A stretch of DNA of 8,044 bases. Origin: an uncultured Prevotella sp. (GTDB taxonomy: Bacteria > Bacteroidota > Bacteroidia > Bacteroidales > Bacteroidaceae). Below the pieces are notes generated by a model. That model was not told the origin of the DNA and made no database searches. It saw only the letters and a list, made by a program, of their open reading frames with translations. This document shows positions 6,396-8,044 of this stretch, piece by piece (within the stretch, counting starts at the first letter, position 1; the number at the start of each line of letters is the position of its first letter). The stretch spans positions 1 to 8,044 of the forward strand of contig UQTI01000088.1 of NCBI GenBank assembly GCA_900543975.1. Reading direction: 5' to 3'. The translations under genes and the position numbers were made by a program.

Positions 6396-7217
6396 ATGGC
6401 ATTTGTAAAGATAAGTGAGCAGCCGTCACTCTATGACGACCTCGAGAAGAAGAGCGTTCACGAACTGCTCGTAGACATAAACACAGAAGACAAGAAGGTG
6501 GCTCTGGCCGTAGAGAAGGCCCTGCCACAGATAGAAGACCTGGTTACACGCATCGTGCCGCGCATGAAGAAGGGCGGTCGCGTGTTCTACATGGGTGCCG
6601 GCACGAGCGGCCGTCTCGGCGTGCTCGACGCTTCGGAGCTGCCCCCCACATTCGGTGTGCCCTCGACCTACGTCTACGGCCTCATCGCCGGTGGCGACTA
6701 TGCCCTGCGCAACGCCGTTGAGAACGCTGAGGACGACACCAAGCGCGGATGGGAAGAGCTGAAAGAGTTTGACATCAACGAGAACGACACCGTGATAGGC
6801 ATCGCCGCATCGGGCACAACCCCTTATGTTATCGGCGCTTTGCACGAGGCACGCGCTCACGGCATCCTCACAGGCTGCATCACCTCTAACCCCGACTCGC
6901 CCATGGCAGCCGAGAGCGACGTGGCCATCGAGACCGTTGTAGGCCCCGAGTTTGTGACCGGTAGCTCACGCATGAAGTCGGGCACAGCCCAGAAGATGGT
7001 TCTCAACATGATTTCTACAACCCTGATGATCCAGCTCGGCCGTGTCAAGGGCAACCGCATGGTAAACATGCAACTCACCAACAAGAAGCTTGTTGACCGC
7101 GGCACACGCATGATCATCGACGAGCTGGGCCTCAGCTATGAGCAGGCCAACCACCTGCTGCTCGCCCACGGTTCGGTGAAGAAGGCCATCGATGCTTATC
7201 GTCTCGTCAACAGCTAA
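6396..7217 (+). CDS. murQ: N-acetylmuramic acid 6-phosphate etherase MurQ
   Basis: A 273-residue cytoplasmic SIS-domain lyase-type etherase that splits MurNAc-6-phosphate into GlcNAc-6-phosphate and D-lactate. Clear family motifs: the SIS phosphosugar loop and signature GAGTSGRLGVLDASELPPTF (67-86) with Glu81, AVENAEDD (107-114) with Glu112, IGIAASGTTPYVIGAL (134-149), ITSNPDSPM (162-170) and GPEFVTGSSRMKSGTAQK (183-200). Glu81 and Glu112 align with the catalytic pair known as Glu83 and Glu114 in the E. coli enzyme (alignment by eye). It is about 25 residues shorter than E. coli MurQ, which I attribute to the C-terminal end. The 72-bp leader is A-rich with a short GCGC hairpin near 6343-6353 and no new promoter motif. 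It is the last gene of the operon. Confidence 0.97.
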   Translation: MAFVKISEQPSLYDDLEKKSVHELLVDINTEDKKVALAVEKALPQIEDLVTRIVPRMKKGGRVFYMGAGTSGRLGVLDASELPPTFGVPSTYVYGLIAGGDYALRNAVENAEDDTKRGWEELKEFDINENDTVIGIAASGTTPYVIGALHEARAHGILTGCITSNPDSPMAAESDVAIETVVGPEFVTGSSRMKSGTAQKMVLNMISTTLMIQLGRVKGNRMVNMQLTNKKLVDRGTRMIIDELGLSYEQANHLLLAHGSVKKAIDAYRLVNS

Positions 7218-7269
7218 ACCACCAAGCAAAGAGTTTTTTAAGACCATAGCCCTTTAAACAACCGACAAG

Positions 7270-7385
7270 GGTTGACGACCACAAGGTTAACGACCAAAAG
7301 AAAGGTTTAACGGCCAAAAGGTTTAACGACCAAAAAAGTTCGCGACCGCAAGGTTATCGACCACTGAAGGTTTTTAAAGACAATG
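7270..7385 (+). repeat. Degenerate tandem array, 14-19 bp units
   Basis: About six or seven imperfect copies of a unit close to GGTTTAACGACCAAAA run head to tail, with starts near 7270, 7285, 7304, 7320, 7338, 7352 and 7369. The core CGACC (once CGGCC) recurs at each unit through the sixth. Unit length varies by changes in the A-run, and the last unit is badly decayed. It begins about 50 bases after the murQ stop. Function unknown. Confidence 0.7.
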
Positions 7386-7387
7386 GT

Positions 7388-7458
7388 GACAATTTTTTTC
7401 TTTTGCCACGCTTTATGCCGGCAAGAAAAAGATTGTTGCTGTTGTCTCTCTTTTTTTT
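7388..7458 (+). terminator. Probable intrinsic terminator of the namZ-murTKQ operon
   Basis: An imperfect stem pairs 7389-7407 (ACAAT, a T-rich run, then TTGCC) with 7420-7436 (GGCAA, an A-rich run, then ATTGT), with one mismatch and a small bulge, around a 12-base loop. Eight T residues lie at 7451-7458, about 14 bases after the stem, which is farther than ideal. It is the best terminator candidate downstream of murQ. Confidence 0.45.
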
Positions 7459-7556
7459 ATTCAATAGAGTTTGGGGATAAGGCGAAAATCATTCAACCAA
7501 CCTCAGGCTTACAGTACAAATCCATTCAACTTTTTCTAGGGTAGTACAGAATTTTC

Positions 7557-7614
7557 TCATTTAACCCAAATCGCTCATTAGACCGTTTTGGGTTAAATGA
7601 ACTTTCGCAAAGTT
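7557..7614. repeat. Perfect 14-bp hairpin plus adjacent small hairpin
   Basis: TCATTTAACCCAAA (7557-7570) pairs exactly with TTTGGGTTAAATGA (7587-7600) around a 16-base loop. Immediately after it, AACTTT (7600-7605) pairs with AAAGTT (7609-7614) around CGC. On the minus strand the run AAAATTC follows rather than a T tract, so terminator function is uncertain in either direction. Confidence 0.6.
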
Positions 7615-7632
7615 TATTATTCACATCGCTCA

Positions 7633-7742
7633 TCGTAAGTGCCGTGTTTACCCTTCGTAAGTGCCGTGTTTGCGCTTCGTAAGTGCCGTGTTTACGACTC
7701 GTAAAAGCCATGGTTACGCGTCGTAAATGCCATGTCTGCAAT
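7633..7742. repeat. Five-unit 22-bp tandem repeat array
   Basis: Five head-to-tail units of exactly 22 bp start at 7633, 7655, 7677, 7699 and 7721, with core CGTAAGTGCCGTGTTTACG. The first three units are nearly identical over 17 bases and differ mainly in the last five. Units 4 and 5 diverge (GTGCCGTG becomes AAGCCATG and ATGCCATG). CGTAA and TTACG within a unit are complementary, and the pairing survives in units 2 (by a G-T pair), 3 and 4. There are no unique spacers, so this is not CRISPR. Confidence 0.85.
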
Positions 7743-7820
7743 TTTCAAGTGATGGTGTTTTGGCTTACAAGCATACTTTGCAAAGGATGCAAAAATGTTA
7801 AAACAGGAGCATTTTTACCC

Positions 7821-7828
7821 TAATTTTG
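7821..7828 (+). promoter_or_regulatory. Candidate -7 element reading toward the right edge
   Basis: TAATTTTG matches TAnnTTTG. It lies just after an inverted repeat AAAAATG (7791-7797) / CATTTTT (7810-7816) that overlaps the -33 area and could be an operator. It would drive a gene starting at or beyond the right edge, with a leader of over 200 bases including the hairpins at 7949-8010. No downstream gene is visible to confirm this. Confidence 0.35.
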
Positions 7829-7948
7829 CATAAATATACAGAATGACAAAAAGATAGCAAACAAGGCTTTATTCTCTCACAATGTACGAATAAATAGTTA
7901 AAATTAAATCACGAATTGTTAACGGTTCTTAAATACACCCCTCTTTTG

Positions 7949-8010
7949 TCATTAAGCCTCTTTGAGGTCGTCAAAGAGGCTTAATGAGACTGTCAAAGAG
8001 CCTCTTTGAC
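7949..8010 (+). repeat. 17-bp perfect hairpin with a second overlapping-sequence hairpin
   Basis: TCATTAAGCCTCTTTGA (7949-7965) pairs perfectly with 7971-7987 around loop GGTCG. Then GTCAAAGAG (7992-8000) pairs with CTCTTTGAC (8002-8010). GTCAAAGAG also occurs at 7970-7978, so the arms of the two hairpins can pair with each other as alternatives. No T tract follows directly. It may be a regulatory leader structure or a repeat element. Confidence 0.7.
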
Positions 8011-8044
8011 AACGCAATAAAGGCACTTTCATTTTGTCAAATGG

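Larger units (their letters stand above)
7218..8044. other. Repeat-rich noncoding region after the operon, 827 bp
   Basis: No credible gene lies here. The only ORF (minus strand, 7526-7741) runs through a 22-bp tandem array whose unit is not a multiple of three, giving no stable peptide repeat. The structures are listed one by one: a degenerate array at 7270-7385, a terminator-like hairpin at 7388-7458, a 14-bp hairpin at 7557-7600, a 22-bp array at 7633-7742, a -7 element at 7821 and nested hairpins at 7949-8010. The stretches 7460-7555 and 7840-7945 show nothing further I can name. A gene downstream of the window may start near the right edge. Confidence 0.75.

Noticed and set aside
7526..7741. 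71-codon minus-strand ORF across the 22-bp array
   Set aside because: The repeat unit is not a multiple of three, so the peptide is not periodic; no promoter or coding-like composition supports it.
7633..7742. CRISPR array
   Set aside because: Units are directly adjacent with no unique spacers, and no cas genes are present.

Overview
The window looks like chromosomal DNA from a Bacteroidetes bacterium, most likely Prevotella or a close relative. Three things point there. The coding regions are moderately GC-rich and separated by very AT-rich spacers. Starts lack Shine-Dalgarno sequences, and several spacers carry the Bacteroidetes -7 promoter motif TAnnTTTG. The gene content also fits: a periplasmic TPR signalling protein and a murT-murK-murQ cluster like that of Tannerella. 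The genus is an inference, since no rRNA or marker gene is present.

Layout. (1) Positions 1-1296, minus strand: the N-terminal 432 codons of a secreted or membrane-anchored TPR protein, probably a sensor or regulator, cut by the left edge. (2) 1297-1813: a divergent intergenic region with three separate inverted repeats, including a perfect 21-bp-arm palindrome, and candidate promoters in both directions. (3) 1814-2779, plus strand: an exported 321-residue protein that resembles the two N-terminal beta-sandwich domains of a GH78 alpha-L-rhamnosidase without the catalytic barrel. (4) 2780-2971: an AT-rich spacer with two hairpins and a good -7 element. (5) 2972-7217: four plus-strand genes, namZ (exo-beta-N-acetylmuramidase), murT (multi-pass membrane protein), murK (MurNAc kinase) and murQ (MurNAc-6-phosphate etherase). 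(6) 7218-8044: 827 bases with no credible gene but many repeats: a degenerate 14-19 bp tandem array, a terminator-like hairpin, a 14-bp perfect hairpin, a five-unit 22-bp tandem array, a second -7 element and a nested set of hairpins at the right edge.

How the genes fit together. NamZ would release N-acetylmuramic acid (MurNAc) from the non-reducing end of peptidoglycan fragments outside the cytoplasm. The MurT-like protein would carry the free sugar across the inner membrane. MurK would phosphorylate it at C6, and MurQ would remove the lactyl ether to give GlcNAc-6-phosphate and D-lactate. This is a complete PTS-independent MurNAc salvage route in one gene cluster. The least explained parts are the MurT-like protein, which keeps the catalytic histidine context of heparan-glucosaminide acetyltransferases, the catalytic-domain-less rhamnosidase-like protein upstream, and the structured repeats downstream.
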